This document shows, piece after piece, positions 9,322 through 21,000 of a stretch of 64,000 nt of DNA. The notes beneath the pieces were generated by a model, which did no database searches, had not been told where the DNA came from, and saw only the letters and a program-made list of their open reading frames with translations. The translations under genes were made by a program, and so were the position numbers. This stretch comes from Endocalyx cinctus (Eukaryota > Ascomycota > Sordariomycetes > Amphisphaeriales > Apiosporaceae): contig BCKC01000006.1 in NCBI GenBank assembly GCA_001600455.1, positions 1,922,001 through 1,986,000 of the forward strand, read 5' to 3'. Position 1 is the stretch's first letter. The number at the start of each line of letters is the position of its first letter.

Positions 9322-11508
9322 ATGAACACTGATATAGAGCTGCCGGCGAATTTCGATGCTCCTCGGACCCCTGTCGAAAATCAGGGTTCCCCCAGACGTT
9401 CGAGTCTGCCGGCTGCTAGAGTACGCCGGATATCGAAAGCGTGTATACAATGCCGTATTCGTAAACAGCGCTGCGAAGGCCCCTCTCTGAGGGAAAACGC
9501 CGGCCCTTCTTGCACCCGCTGCGTCCGGCATAGGGTTACGTGCTCATTTTCGACTGTCGCGGCTAAGGAAGGGGGAGAAACGAACAATATTGAGATAACT
9601 ACGCATAAGGTCGGAAGACTTCAGAAACAAGTTGCCGAGCAAGAAAGACGTATTGCTCAGTTGGAGAACTTGACGCAAGAACTCGTAGCCAATTGCCGCC
9701 GTGAGCCATCGGCAGTTCAGACTGCAGCACGTACTAGCTACATAGTAGAGACAACGAACACTCCGGTCATGAGCTCAGCTACACCACGTGTATTAGATAA
9801 TCCGTCGCTCTCGCTAATGAGAAGCGGTGATGATGGCGCATCTCAGTCAGAGCGTGGCCTAGAGGGGAGAGGACCCGCAGCTGCTCTGGATACCTTAGAC
9901 CTCGATACGCCGATGTCGACCATCCATCGCTTAAGGTCACAAGACCTAGAAACATCTGAAGATCCGATGACCTATGACCCTATTTCTCTTGGAATCATCT
10001 CTATAGAGGAAGCCCAGGAATCATTCGATACATTCTGGAGTCACTGTCACCAGTGGGCTCCCGTGCTTTGCCCGAAAACGCATAGAATGGCATCGGAGGT
10101 GCATTCGAGTTGCTTAACGCTATTCATATCTATCTGTACGGTCGGTTTCCGCTTCTTCAGACCATCTTCAGAAGAAGCCAACAATTCGTATCCGAAGCTG
10201 GTAGCGCTGCTAGACCGTTGTCTGAGTCGCCTATTGTTGAGACCAAACCGAAATGACGTAGACTTGGACCATGTGCGGTCGATACTTCTGTATATCCAGT
10301 GGATGCCAATCGACGCCTGCGAAGGGGCCGCTCGACCTTCGAGATACAACGATGTCTCAGCGTGGAGCATGCTAGGCCTCGGCATACGATACGCATTAAT
10401 CCTCGGACTTCACCAGAACGCCGTAGCGCCTTTTCATGCAGACCGTTCGGGTGACGAGAGCATTACCCAAGAAAACGTAGCACGGCTACGAGTCTGGATC
10501 AATCTTCTCACATGCGACTCCAACCTCATGATCTCAAGCGGCCTACCCGCGTCGTTGAATCCAGAGCCCGTCGCCGCGATCGCGCGCCGCTTCGCGTCCC
10601 ACCCGCTTGCTTCCCAGCCGGACGACACGAGAGCGGCGGCCCTATCCGAGCTCGTGAGCATACTTAAGCGAGCAGCTAGGAGCGGCGGAAGTCCGAACGT
10701 GCGCTCGCTAGACGGTCCCAGCCTCCGCCTAGCGAACGCCGAGTTCGACACGTGGGAGGCTACCTGGAATCAGGCTCTCGGAGAGGATATGCAGCACAAC
10801 CAGATGCCGTTCACGGCGCTGAGGGCGTATCGGCTTGCGATAAACAGCGCTTTCGTCGCTCCCACGTTGTCGTCTGCTGCTTGTTCGGACCGAGGTCGCG
10901 GCCGCCAGACCTCTATCCATGTACTGCAGGCTCTTGACGTTAGTCTAATTGCCGCTGCGCAGACGATCTACGCCCTATCGGACCAAGTCGAGTGGTATAC
11001 GTGGCCGAGTAAGGCCGCGAGCTTATCGACGTTTTCGGTGGACAGATTAACCCCACGAGAAGAAGCCGTCTCGCGCCTCAGCTACTCGGTCGACTCTTCC
11101 TGGATCACGCACAGCTTCGCGGCTGTCTTCTTGGCATTTTGTTATGCCCGTGGTGTCGTTGATGACGACCTAAACATCCTCGCTATAGTATCAAACGTCG
11201 GACAAGAAAACAAGGAAACACCGAACGTCATCGTCAAATATCCGAGCAGGCCGAGACCGGACTCTCTCTTGTCTCGTCTTATCACGCTCGCTTCGAAGAT
11301 TTTCGACCGGCTCTGTGTTAAATTGCCGGTCGCTCACCCGGTCCGGGAACAACGGACGCTCCTCTCTACCATTTTTGCGACTATAGTTTCCAGCGATGAG
11401 ACTACAGCCGTCATGCAGGGCGAGCCTCCGCTGGAAACTGATTTTGAGTTAGGTATTGAATCACTGTATGATTCAATTATGAATAATCCGGATTTTAACT
11501 GGTTTTAA
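9322..11508 (+). CDS. Zn2Cys6 fungal transcription factor
   Basis: A single exon of 728 codons encodes a nuclear regulator. The binuclear zinc cluster uses Cys 41, 44, 51, 64, 67 and 74 (pattern C-x2-C-x6-C-x12-C-x2-C-x6-C), with the basic stretch RIRKQR between the second and third Cys. A heptad coiled coil at about residues 95-125 (VGRLQKQVAEQERRIAQLEN) should allow dimer formation and set site spacing. The middle (about 230-480) resembles the fungal-specific transcription factor domain, with an SRYNDVSAWSMLGLGIRYAL segment and helix-rich flanks. It lies between the permease (divergent, 792 bp) and the dioxygenase (same strand, 344 bp), the usual position for a cluster-specific activator. 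The effector it senses is unknown. Confidence 0.88.
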   Translation: MNTDIELPANFDAPRTPVENQGSPRRSSLPAARVRRISKACIQCRIRKQRCEGPSLRENAGPSCTRCVRHRVTCSFSTVAAKEGGETNNIEITTHKVGRLQKQVAEQERRIAQLENLTQELVANCRREPSAVQTAARTSYIVETTNTPVMSSATPRVLDNPSLSLMRSGDDGASQSERGLEGRGPAAALDTLDLDTPMSTIHRLRSQDLETSEDPMTYDPISLGIISIEEAQESFDTFWSHCHQWAPVLCPKTHRMASEVHSSCLTLFISICTVGFRFFRPSSEEANNSYPKLVALLDRCLSRLLLRPNRNDVDLDHVRSILLYIQWMPIDACEGAARPSRYNDVSAWSMLGLGIRYALILGLHQNAVAPFHADRSGDESITQENVARLRVWINLLTCDSNLMISSGLPASLNPEPVAAIARRFASHPLASQPDDTRAAALSELVSILKRAARSGGSPNVRSLDGPSLRLANAEFDTWEATWNQALGEDMQHNQMPFTALRAYRLAINSAFVAPTLSSAACSDRGRGRQTSIHVLQALDVSLIAAAQTIYALSDQVEWYTWPSKAASLSTFSVDRLTPREEAVSRLSYSVDSSWITHSFAAVFLAFCYARGVVDDDLNILAIVSNVGQENKETPNVIVKYPSRPRPDSLLSRLITLASKIFDRLCVKLPVAHPVREQRTLLSTIFATIVSSDETTAVMQGEPPLETDFELGIESLYDSIMNNPDFNWF

Positions 11509-11852
11509 ACGATGGATTCTATAATTGAGAATCTACAACGTACGATAATAATTAGTACCATGATCGGACGATGGCCCGCATCTACATGTTATGTCAAATT
11601 CATGATGCAATCTAATTTCCCGTTCGCGGAGATATCGGTAACTATCCCTTGAGCTGAGCGTATACATGAGGGCTCTATCTTAGTGTGTATCTGCATGTCG
11701 GTAACTTCGGCTCATAGCCGATGGGGCATTATCCAGCGTGGGCAACAGATATAAACATGGAGATAGCGACATTAGATAGACGCCTTTATATGTATTGCAC
11801 CGTATCAACTAAGACTCTTAAGAATTACGGAATTGAATCATATCGAAATAAT
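11509..11852. other. intergenic region upstream of dioxygenase
   Basis: This 344-bp gap holds the presumed dioxygenase promoter. An in-frame upstream ATG exists at 11721, but the residues it would add do not look like the family, so I start the enzyme at 11853. Confidence 0.5.
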
Positions 11853-13197
11853 ATGGAATCCTACGTAGAGAACGGTCTTACCGTGACCCCGATCCTGCCC
11901 AACTTTTTTGGCGCCGAGGTTTCTGGAATTGACTGGACGAAAGCTCCTCTGGCCGATTCGATTATTCAAACTGTGCGTATCCACATAAACCACCCCCCTC
12001 CTCTTTCCCTTGGCCTTGGTTGATTAACTTTCAATGTCTAGTTGATCGCTCTTCAAGACAAATATGCTGTAATTATTTTCCGCAAGACCGGTCTGGATAA
12101 CGATCGGCAAGTCAGTTTCTCATTTCAGCTAGGCGACGTAGAGGTCAACCCAGCGTGGGGAGGCACCGAGAGAGTTGGTAACTCTCATCTGTTCGACGTG
12201 AGCAACATCGAAGCAGACGGCTCCATCGTGAAGAAAGGAAGTGTAAGTCAAAGGAGGAGAAAAAAGAGCCTACTATCTACGAATTAGAACTTTAACTGAC
12301 AGCGATACTATTTTTTATCATAACAGCGAAGATGGGCACATGCGCTGGGTAATGCGCTCTGGCACACGGATTCGTCCTTTAACCAACATCGATCTAAGTA
12401 CTCCATTCTTCTCGCCCATTCCGTTCCCGGAGCCGGGAAGGGAAATACCGTATTCGCGGACACTCGGCAAGCATGGAAAGACTTGCCCGAAGAGCAAAAG
12501 TCCCAGCTTCGAGATCTCGTTACTGAGCATGAGTAAGTCTTTTTCTCTCTTTTTCATTCCCATTCACATCTGATCCGTGTTTCTGTTCGTGATGGTAATA
12601 AACTAAGAATTAACTAAAACTCCGCTCAAAGTCTTTGGCATTCGCGACGTCTCGCCTCCCCAGATATATATCACGAGCCCACGGTAGAAGAGCTAACAAC
12701 CAGGCCGCCGTCATTTCATAAGCTGGTGCAGACGGCGCCGAACGGCGAAGAAACACTATTCCTGGCGGCGCATGCGAAAACTCTGATCACTCCCGACGGC
12801 CAGGCTCTAGAAAACAGCCAGGAAATCGTGTGGGACTTGATTCGTCACTGTACCCAACCAAAGGTAAGGGTGTTTCCACACTCCCCCGCTACCCCTAAAT
12901 CATCTCTCTTAAAATGCATCATGCTGATTAGAAGTAAAAACAAATTAGTACACTTTCACGGCGGAATGGCATTCTGCGGGTGACATGATGTGGTGGGATA
13001 ACCGGCAGTCGATGCACCGGGCCAGTCCCTACGACGAGAACATGGGCGCGAGAGATGTGAGACGATCAACGGTTCTGGATGACGGGGAATGGGGACATGG
13101 CGTGGCGAAGCCGGTGGCGAGCTCGGAATTACCGGTGATTTCGCCCTCCATCGCCAAACCCATAGCTACTGTTGATGTAGCTGTGGCGTCGACGTAA
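11853..13197 (+). CDS. Fe(II)/2-oxoglutarate-dependent dioxygenase, TauD/TfdA family
   Basis: Five exons (11853..11972, 12042..12242, 12327..12532, 12632..12863, 12949..13197) encode 335 residues. Introns are 69-99 nt with good donors. The iron triad is visible: His120 and Asp122 in LWHTDSSF and His276 in NRQSMHRASPYD. Arginines 291-292 (RDVRRST) should hold the 2-oxoglutarate carboxylate. The N-terminal GAEVSGIDW segment also fits the family. Such enzymes couple decarboxylation of 2-oxoglutarate to hydroxylation of sulfonates, phenoxyacetates or other small acids. Fungal genes of this type are often annotated as 2,4-dichlorophenoxyacetate dioxygenases, a name that says little about the real substrate. 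The neighbouring permease and regulator suggest substrate-induced catabolism. Confidence 0.88.
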
Positions 13198-14138
13198 AAT
13201 GACGGTGTTACGACCATGAATATAACCAGACTTAATAGAATTTCCAACGTATTAGGATTCACATGATAATGTCACTCATGATTTTCGAATATATTCTCTC
13301 TGAGTCTTACATCTGTATAATTGTTGTTGTTGATGTGAGTGCTTAGTTCATGTCGAGTCCGCTAGCTCATTACTCCGTATACAGATAGGCATTGTAATGG
13401 CCACTGGTAAAGAAGATTAGGCGTCTCTGCCATGCGACGGAACAGGGAAATCAATATCTTCTCACTCGCTGCAGCTAAAAATTATTACAGGTATAAAGTA
13501 CTAGATACGTAGGATTGACTGCTTTGATCGCATATCATTTTAAATCCGGCGATTTTGATTGGCTTCGGCGCTTTCGTCTTAGGGCACATAAAGTGCTAAG
13601 TATAGCCCCGGCAGCGCCCTCTACTTTAAATTAGTGGCGGGTACTTTTAATCACCTCGGCTGCTCGGATATCTCAGTAACGTCAGTATCTATCTGTATGG
13701 AGTACGGAGTAATCTGTATAAAATAATAGGTCAAAAGAATATTCCAAGAATATCCCTAATTTAGGAATAATATAGTTTTCCTATCGTTGACCGACTTCCT
13801 TCGCTGATGAGAGAAGCTGGTAAAAATGCAGCATAAGCAGATCGCAGCTATGGAGCCTGCATCTTCCCATCTGCCAAGTTCAATCTGCAGAATTAGGCAG
13901 ACATGGTAAACATTACGTAACCTAGTTACAGCCCTCTTTACCTACGCCGTAAACGTTTGATATGTCTTTCTATCTAATACCTCCTTCTCATCTAGAATGG
14001 GTATTACCGTAAAGTAAAACATCATTTCTTCATATAGTTGAAACAGGAAACACAGATAATGCACTTAGGTTGTCGACGGAATCCAGAAGCGACGCTTGAG
14101 GGCCGAGAACACGTACATCCCACCTGACGGACGCGCAG
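13198..14138. other. spacer with no recognised gene
   Basis: About 0.9 kb of AT-rich sequence downstream of the dioxygenase. I looked here for the missing N-terminal HET domain of the next locus and did not see it. Confidence 0.6.
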
Positions 14139-15715
14139 GTGCCGTGGCGCTGGATCGTCGTCGCTCTGCGGTTCCAGGAGTCGTGGCGTCGTATCTACCC
14201 GATCGGCGACGCCGGCGAGAAGCTTCCCCGCGTCTGGGTCCCGCTGATACTGAACCGTCTGCGGCTCGTGGAGCGGCTTCGGCGGCGGGGCGAGGGGGTC
14301 GCTCGGGAGTCGCAGCACGATCGTCTCCTGGCTCCCTTGTATCTGCTTTTCGTGAGCACTTGCGCGACTTTTGAAGCGACGGACCCGAGGGACAAGTTAT
14401 ACGCCCTTCTGGACTTGTCGATCGAGATGAGACGTGGGACGGCCGCCAGACGAGAGCTGCAGCCCGATTATGGGCAGACGACGAGTCAGGTTTTTAGAAA
14501 GTTCATCAAGTGGTGTATCAAGGCCCAGGGCAACCTTAAAGTTCTCGAGCTTCTCTCTGCCGGCCCGAGGAGATTGCTTCCCGATGATATAAGCGAGATT
14601 AAAAATCATGGCGGAGAGCTTCCTCGACCGTACATCGACGCGAGAGCCCACCCTTCCTGGGCTCTATGGCCTAGCTCCGGATCACCGTATTGGACGCAAA
14701 ATAATCTGGCGAGGGCGGGGAACGCAAGGGGCGAAAAGTTCGACCTTGTGTCGCACCAAGAACTTCGTATGTTCGATCCGTCTAACCACCCTATGATAAA
14801 AGTCCCCGCTGAGGTAGCCGATCGCATCCCGAGTCTCGCGGAGAGGCGCATAGGCGTCGTGAAGTCGATTGTACGGATGCCCATCAGGGCCTTCTCGACC
14901 GCTAACGAGGGAAGAAGGCTTATGAAACATGCGTGGTCCTCCAAGAAATTGCAGAAAGATATGGAGAAGCACCAGAAGGCGTACATAATAGCGCTGACGC
15001 ATTCTTACCGGGAGCGAGTCCTGTTGTCTGATCAACTCGTCCCGCTATGGTCATGTATCCGACAAAAAGTTTTCGATGCCACAATTGTCGGCGAAGAGGT
15101 TTTGAGTCGTCAGCGACAGGAATGGCTCGGTAGGAATGGCGGAAGATATCAGGGCAACGAGGAAATCATGTTTAGAGATTTTCTCGAGACGCTTCTCCTT
15201 AGTAACGTATATCGCCAAGATACGGCAGATGCGACTGCAGGGGCCAAGGGGAGCATACCGGACGGGCCGTGGAACGACCAGGATATCGCGACCAGTTTTG
15301 CCATGTTCTGGGCCGAGAACGACCCACTATTTAAAACTATTCCACCCGGCATAGCTAAGTTTCTTCGAGATGAAATGTTAAAGATAAGTATTGAGAGAGA
15401 GAAAATGTTCCCTTTTCTGTTCATGAGGCACGGTTCATTACCGAAGACGAGCGCATGGGATTGTGTCCCCTCGAAACTCGTCGGGGGGATATCATCGTCG
15501 CCCTGTCTAGCGCTGAAGTGCCATTTGTTATACGTCCAATAACAGCCGAGCATGACTTCGAAGGTATGGAATGGACATTTGAGGGGCAGGCTGAGCTCAA
15601 AAAAAATCTCTTCAGTTTCATCGCCAAATGCTACCTCCACGGTCGTATGACTAGCTCTTTCTTTGACACCGAAGCCATTAACATGGGGAAACTCGAGATA
15701 TTTCATCTGTGGTAA
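14139..15715 (+). pseudogene. HET-family (heterokaryon incompatibility) C-terminal relic, frameshifted
   Basis: The plus strand carries the region that normally follows the HET domain: TDPRDKLYALLDLS, then a PDY segment and a long helical stretch. It starts inside the protein with no credible ATG, and no HET domain (SYxWG, DAxCIxQ) is found upstream. At about 15,380-15,450 the frame changes. The next frame supplies the conserved end of such proteins: RFITEDERMGLCP, then RRGDIIVAL, then VPFVIRP, and CYLHG. I tried several GT-AG pairs and none kept both phase and the RFITED block, so an indel is likelier than an intron. HET proteins trigger programmed death when unlike fungal individuals fuse. 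This copy should be inert. Confidence 0.7.
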
Positions 15716-15941
15716 ATCAGCTCATTGAGATGTACACGTATTATACTGAATTTTGATGAACTGTTGTGTTCTAATATTCTGGTCTCTCAATGCCGTCGGC
15801 TCGTGGTTGACACCCTCAAATATTAGATATTGATAAACTTTTGGTTTATATTATGCGAACCTCACAAATCGCAATACGTCTACAGGATATGCGTATTCGT
15901 ACAAAAAGACGTAAAGTCTTTGTTTCATTTCATATATATAC

Positions 15942-18900
15942 TTACACTTTACCTCCTCTATGACCATGTCCTCGTCCTCTACCTCTAGAGTTTGTATTGG
16001 TGTTTGCCGCTGTAGTATCGCCGCTTCCAGTAGCTCCTGATGGAACCGCACCGCTGGTGCCCTCTCCGCGACTTCCATCTTTCACCTTTCCGCTTCTTCC
16101 TCTACGTTTCGATCCTACACCATCTTTCTCTCTCTTCTTGTCCTTATCTCTCCCTTTTCCCTTCCCCTCTTCTCTCGCGAGCCTTCGAGCCTCTTCTTCC
16201 TGGGTTCGTCTGCTCTCCTGGTCCCACCATTCCTGGAATTCTTGTTCCTGTTGGATCTCCTGCAAGCTTCGTTTAGCTACGGCGTCCCGCACACTCTTTT
16301 GTTCGCGCTGTTGCTGTCCGATGATGTCGGCAAGACCGAGTCCCATCTCGAATTCTGGCCTGGGCGCTGGTTTCATATATGATTTTGAGTGTGGGAAAAC
16401 CGGTTGTTGGCCGGCCGCTCGAGTCGATGGTGATGACGTGTTTATTACCGGCGCAGATCCTTTGGGCGTACTACTTGTGCTCGATTTCTGCCCCGAAAAT
16501 CTCGTGTCCGGAGATGCTGCCCGTCGCGGAATAGATTTACTAGATGAAGCCTCAGCCGCTACTAGAGGTTTTGCATTCGGGAAGCCAGCTGCCGAAGAAA
16601 TAGGTGGAGGTTTTAGCATATCCTGGATCGATGATGAAGGAGCAGCAGCAGACTTTTGCCAGGGAGACGCTTTTTTATCGCCAACTTTAGTCCATGGCAT
16701 CTGAGGCTGTTGTTGTGCTTGCTGTTCTTTCCGAGCTGCATCTTCAGCTTGTTGTTGGAGCTGTTTCTTCCTTTCCTTTTGCGACATCTTTTGGGGAGTT
16801 GTTCGCGTCATGGCTTGCTTTTCGGCCGCTAACCCAGCGGAGAGTGCTGACTCGGCAGGGCGCGACTCGGTTAAAAAGTCTCGCAAGTCCAATCGAGATG
16901 TTGGAAGAGCTGAAGAGCCCCATGGACTGGCTCCCTGAGAAACACGTCTTCCGATAAAATCGTTGGATGGTTTTGAAGAAATAGGAAGTTTTGGGCGTGA
17001 GATAGGAGGACTTGAAAAGTTAGGGCTCGACGGTTCAATTGCTTTTCCCTTAGAATTTCTCCAAGGTTCTGAAGAAGGAGGCAACTGATCTAGCTGGGGC
17101 TGATCAGAGGGTTGTAATAATCGCAGACTTGGAGACGCAGGAATGCTCGCCGTATCTTCTTCTTCGTCCATATCGAAGATGAGATCTACATGAGAGTCTT
17201 TTGGTCGCAGAACAGGGCTGAATGGCTCGTTCGGAGCCGCTTTAGATCTACGTCTGGGCTTTTCAGGAGTAGGCGAAAGACCAGAAATATCATCTACACT
17301 CCCAAAGCGTGTTTTGAAAGAGGATGAAAATTTTCTGTCCTCGGTTTTCGGTGCAGCCTTGAATGCTATCTCCTTAACTCTGATCTGCCTCTCTTCTTCA
17401 ATATCTTGAGCCAAGTATGCGTTTTGCTCATGAAGGAGTTGCTCAGCTCGACCGCTCCTGGCGATTGGGCATCGAGAGAGTTGATTATCTCTGACAACTT
17501 CATCCAGTTCAAAAAGAAGATCCTCATCGAGATTATCAAGAAGGCTGCATAGCATAGTTAGTATGTGCGCTTCAGATACATTATATAAAAGACATATTTT
17601 TGTCGTAACAACCATTAATAATAAGAAAAACAAGAACCAACACCAACTAAAACAAAATAAACGTATAGTCACTAAGACAGTATTGAACAAAATGAACTTA
17701 CTGATTTTCTAGCATGGTTTCCATCTGCAGGCATATATACTCGAGACCTTTATCTTTAAATTCGGCGACAGAGCACGAGCTAATGACATTCAACAGGGTC
17801 GAGATATTCCGAGTAGTGACTTCAAAGCAATTAGTAATAGTCATGGCTTCTATGTATAAGGAGCATCTTACCAAATTGGCCAATAGTCTTCTGGCATATT
17901 TGCGATAATCGATCCAACATCAGCTCATTTGCTATGTTCATGACATCTAGGACTACCTCCGAGAAATCATCGATGCCATCCGCAACGACGGTATCAAACA
18001 GATCTTCGCCAACATCAGCATAGAGATATTGCAGTACATAGTGGAAGGACTCGGGGTCTATGTGCTGCAGATCAATACGAATTCGGTCATCATCCGCCCT
18101 TGCCATTCGCCGACTCTCTAGCCACATTCCACGTGAGCGTCCATTAAAGAAACCCTCAAACCAAGGACACCGCTCGCAGAGTACCGTACTATGAGCCGGG
18201 ATAGAGTCACCGTCAAGTTCTAAAAGGAGATCTCCATCTTCAAAGAAGGCCGGGTCGTCGATCGCCTTTCTGAAGTCATCATCCATGCAGAGCTGTGGCG
18301 AACTTTGCATTCGCACAGCAGCTTCGAGCTTATTCATGCCAAGGCGGGTAGCCAATTTCATAAGCTCAGTACGAATCTGCCGGTATCGATACGCTAATGG
18401 CTGTGACTGGCGGGTAAAATTCCAGGCGGGCACGACATCGTCACAGTACAAGTAAATGACCAAATTTAGTAGTGTGATCAGATCAAGCCCGCCACCTAGT
18501 TCTATGATGGTCTCCCCTTTTTCCTCACTAATTGTGAGTAACTCTGGCACGTCATAATCCCCTATCTCTCTGAAACGTTGTAGCCCAGCACGAAGTAAAG
18601 GACTTCGAGCCGATAGGATCCAAGAGTGCACGGGGATAGCAAGGTCGGGATTTGAGGCCGAACGAATAAGGGTCCCGAGATTTTCATTTCCAAATCTCCA
18701 GTCTCTGAGATATGTACCAAGATCATCCTCAAGGTCGGTCGATATTAATATTTCGTAAGCGAGAGGTTCCACTCGACCCGCCAGAACTTCAGGGTTATGG
18801 AATTTCCACGTATCCTTATTTTCCCTGATTTTGTGATTCTGGGCCTTGAAACCGTGGAGGATACACAATGGCGCTAAGTCATGTCTCAATGTAGGCGGGT

Positions 18901-21000
18901 CAACTTCAAGCTGATCTCTGGTGACATCACAGTCTTTTCGAATAGCAGCATAGGTTCCAAACGTTGAACTTCGAACGCCGACAATATCAGTTACGTATGG
19001 AACTCGTTGGAATTTGAAGTCTTTCCGTTTTATATCGGATAGTCCATTTTTCGTATCTTTAGCCTTTGTGCGTTTGACACGGCGCCAAACAGCTCCGGAC
19101 TGAGTTGATATTATGACAGATCCATTTTCACCAATACTAACCGATCTAGCGCCATCTTTTCTAGAACTCCAAATACACTGCGGTGTAGTGATGGCGTCCT
19201 TGATCTTTGCGGGGTTTGTTGTTGAAGTAGTCAGGGGATTACCATCCACCTTATGATTTAGTTGCATGGTAAAAAGGTCACCAGCTCCGGTTACCGCTGC
19301 GATAGTGTCCCCGCCTGAGGTAATCTGATGTATCTCCCGTCGGAGAGGATCATACCGAGAAGACAGGGCAAAATCTCCTGATCGTTGTAGTGGCGATTTG
19401 GCGAAGCCGTCGTGGTGAGGGAACTTGATCATATTGTACCCGTAACTCGTAAAGACACAAACAGTATGGTCTTCGAATAGGCATGACGTTGCCCTGTCAA
19501 TGACAGATACCATGAGGATTGAAGAATGACTAGAGAGGAGCGTGGCGGCAACTCGCCTCGGAGTGGACTGGACCTCAAGAGACCTGGAGTCAGCATCCAT
19601 CAGGGCCAACTGCCCGACATTTTTGCCCCAGCAAAACAGAGATGATCCGGTATGAACTACGGAATGGATTGATGAGGCCGCAGCTCCCAATATTACCTCT
19701 TTCTTGAGGGGTCCAAAAACTTGCCGAGGTGTTGTACTCATCGGGTCTTCGTCAGCCTTTGAAGGAGGCGGCAATGTAAAGCCAAGCTGTGAATAGGTAT
19801 TTAAACCCCAAGTCCATAGTTCACCATCACTAGTGACGGCCATGGTATGGTTCTGTCCTAAAGCAACTTGGACGACCCGCTTCTCGCTGAGCCCACCCTG
19901 GACAGGGGTAAAAGCGAATTTAGTATCCTCATCGCCAAGACCTAAGCGGCCGCCACGACCAATACCGCAGATATACAAATTGGACATGGGGTCCGTTGTA
20001 AGAATGGCGCTGTGCAATTTGGAAAGTACAACGTCCTGGATAATGAGCGGGCGATTTTGGATCAAAGTAGGAACATCAGTCACATCGGGAGGGTTATTCA
20101 ACCCATCTCCGCTCGACGAATAGGTATTATTGGCGTGATATTGATCGTGAAAATGATGAATCAAATGTTCCGGACGCTTCAGGTATACCCGTTCCGGGAA
20201 TTGGCGATCGTCTTCGTCGCCGAGACCAAGAGTAAAATTCTTATTGCTACCAAACGTGAAGACTTCTTCTCCCAAGCCATGTGTTTTCGGGTGGGGTCTA
20301 TACCATTTGTTAGCATTTGTTTCAAGCTCGGGAATATTTTAGATCTTCAAGCTAACCGAGGATCATCGCTAGCTCCATCGTCAATATCCGACCCTTCGTT
20401 CGCGGCATCCTGGTCGTCTTCGACTTTCAAGGTCCGAAGCGCAATAGTGGCGTTATAAACATCAAAGGGACTGTTCCCTTCGTGATCTTTCGTCTTTATC
20501 AACTGACCAACTTTGGAAATAGGGGTCCCGCCTATGGCTTCAGTCAAGTCTCTGCGCTCCTTATCGAGCAATACCCTAGCGATGGAAACATTTCCGTTAT
20601 ATAAAGCCCTATGCAACGCGTTCCAACCACTCTCGGGGTCTTGCACATATATATCGATCGCGGGATGCTCGAGTAGGGCTTCTACGAAGGAGAAAGCATT
20701 CGACGACGTGGACGAGGCGGCGCGCAGAAGAACCGTCAGACCAGCGTGATCGCGACTATTCACTTCAGCTTTTCCAAGATGATGGGCGGCGGTTTTGGAG
20801 GATGCAGGGTTGATACCGAAGCCGGATACCTTGCGCGATTTGGGAGTCGACCTCGGGGAAGTTCCGAGGCCACCCGGACTACCTACTCCTACACTTGGAC
20901 TCTTGGAGGTATTCTGGGCATGATAGCTAGTGGGGGCAAGCAGCCGACGAAACTTGTCGACGTCATTTTCCCAATAGTATTTCCACAGTAAGTGACTCAT
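15942..21000 (-). CDS. ankyrin-RCC1-BTB-BTB protein, IBtk-type
   Basis: Four exons (21000..20357, 20297..17872, 17819..17702, 17544..15942) give a 1596-residue protein. Domains in order: ankyrin repeats at about residues 85-180 (GLTVLLRAA, GWNALHRALYNGN), an RCC1 propeller from about 225 (EEVFTFGSNKNFTLGLGDEDD, then GRGGRLGLGDED and WTWGLNTYSQLG), a first BTB at about 760 (PVHSWILSARSPLLRA), and a second BTB at about 910 (DGDLLLELDGDSIPAHSTVL). After it come the LLDNLDEDLLFELDEVVRDN helix, a disordered region and an RG-rich end. This order matches the inhibitor of Bruton tyrosine kinase family, whose members act as Cullin-3 adaptors and are linked to translation factors in animals. Fungi have no BTK, so the substrate is open. 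Unspliced, the locus looks like three unrelated genes. The intron 1 branch site (GCTAAC) sits just before its TATAG acceptor. Confidence 0.88.
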
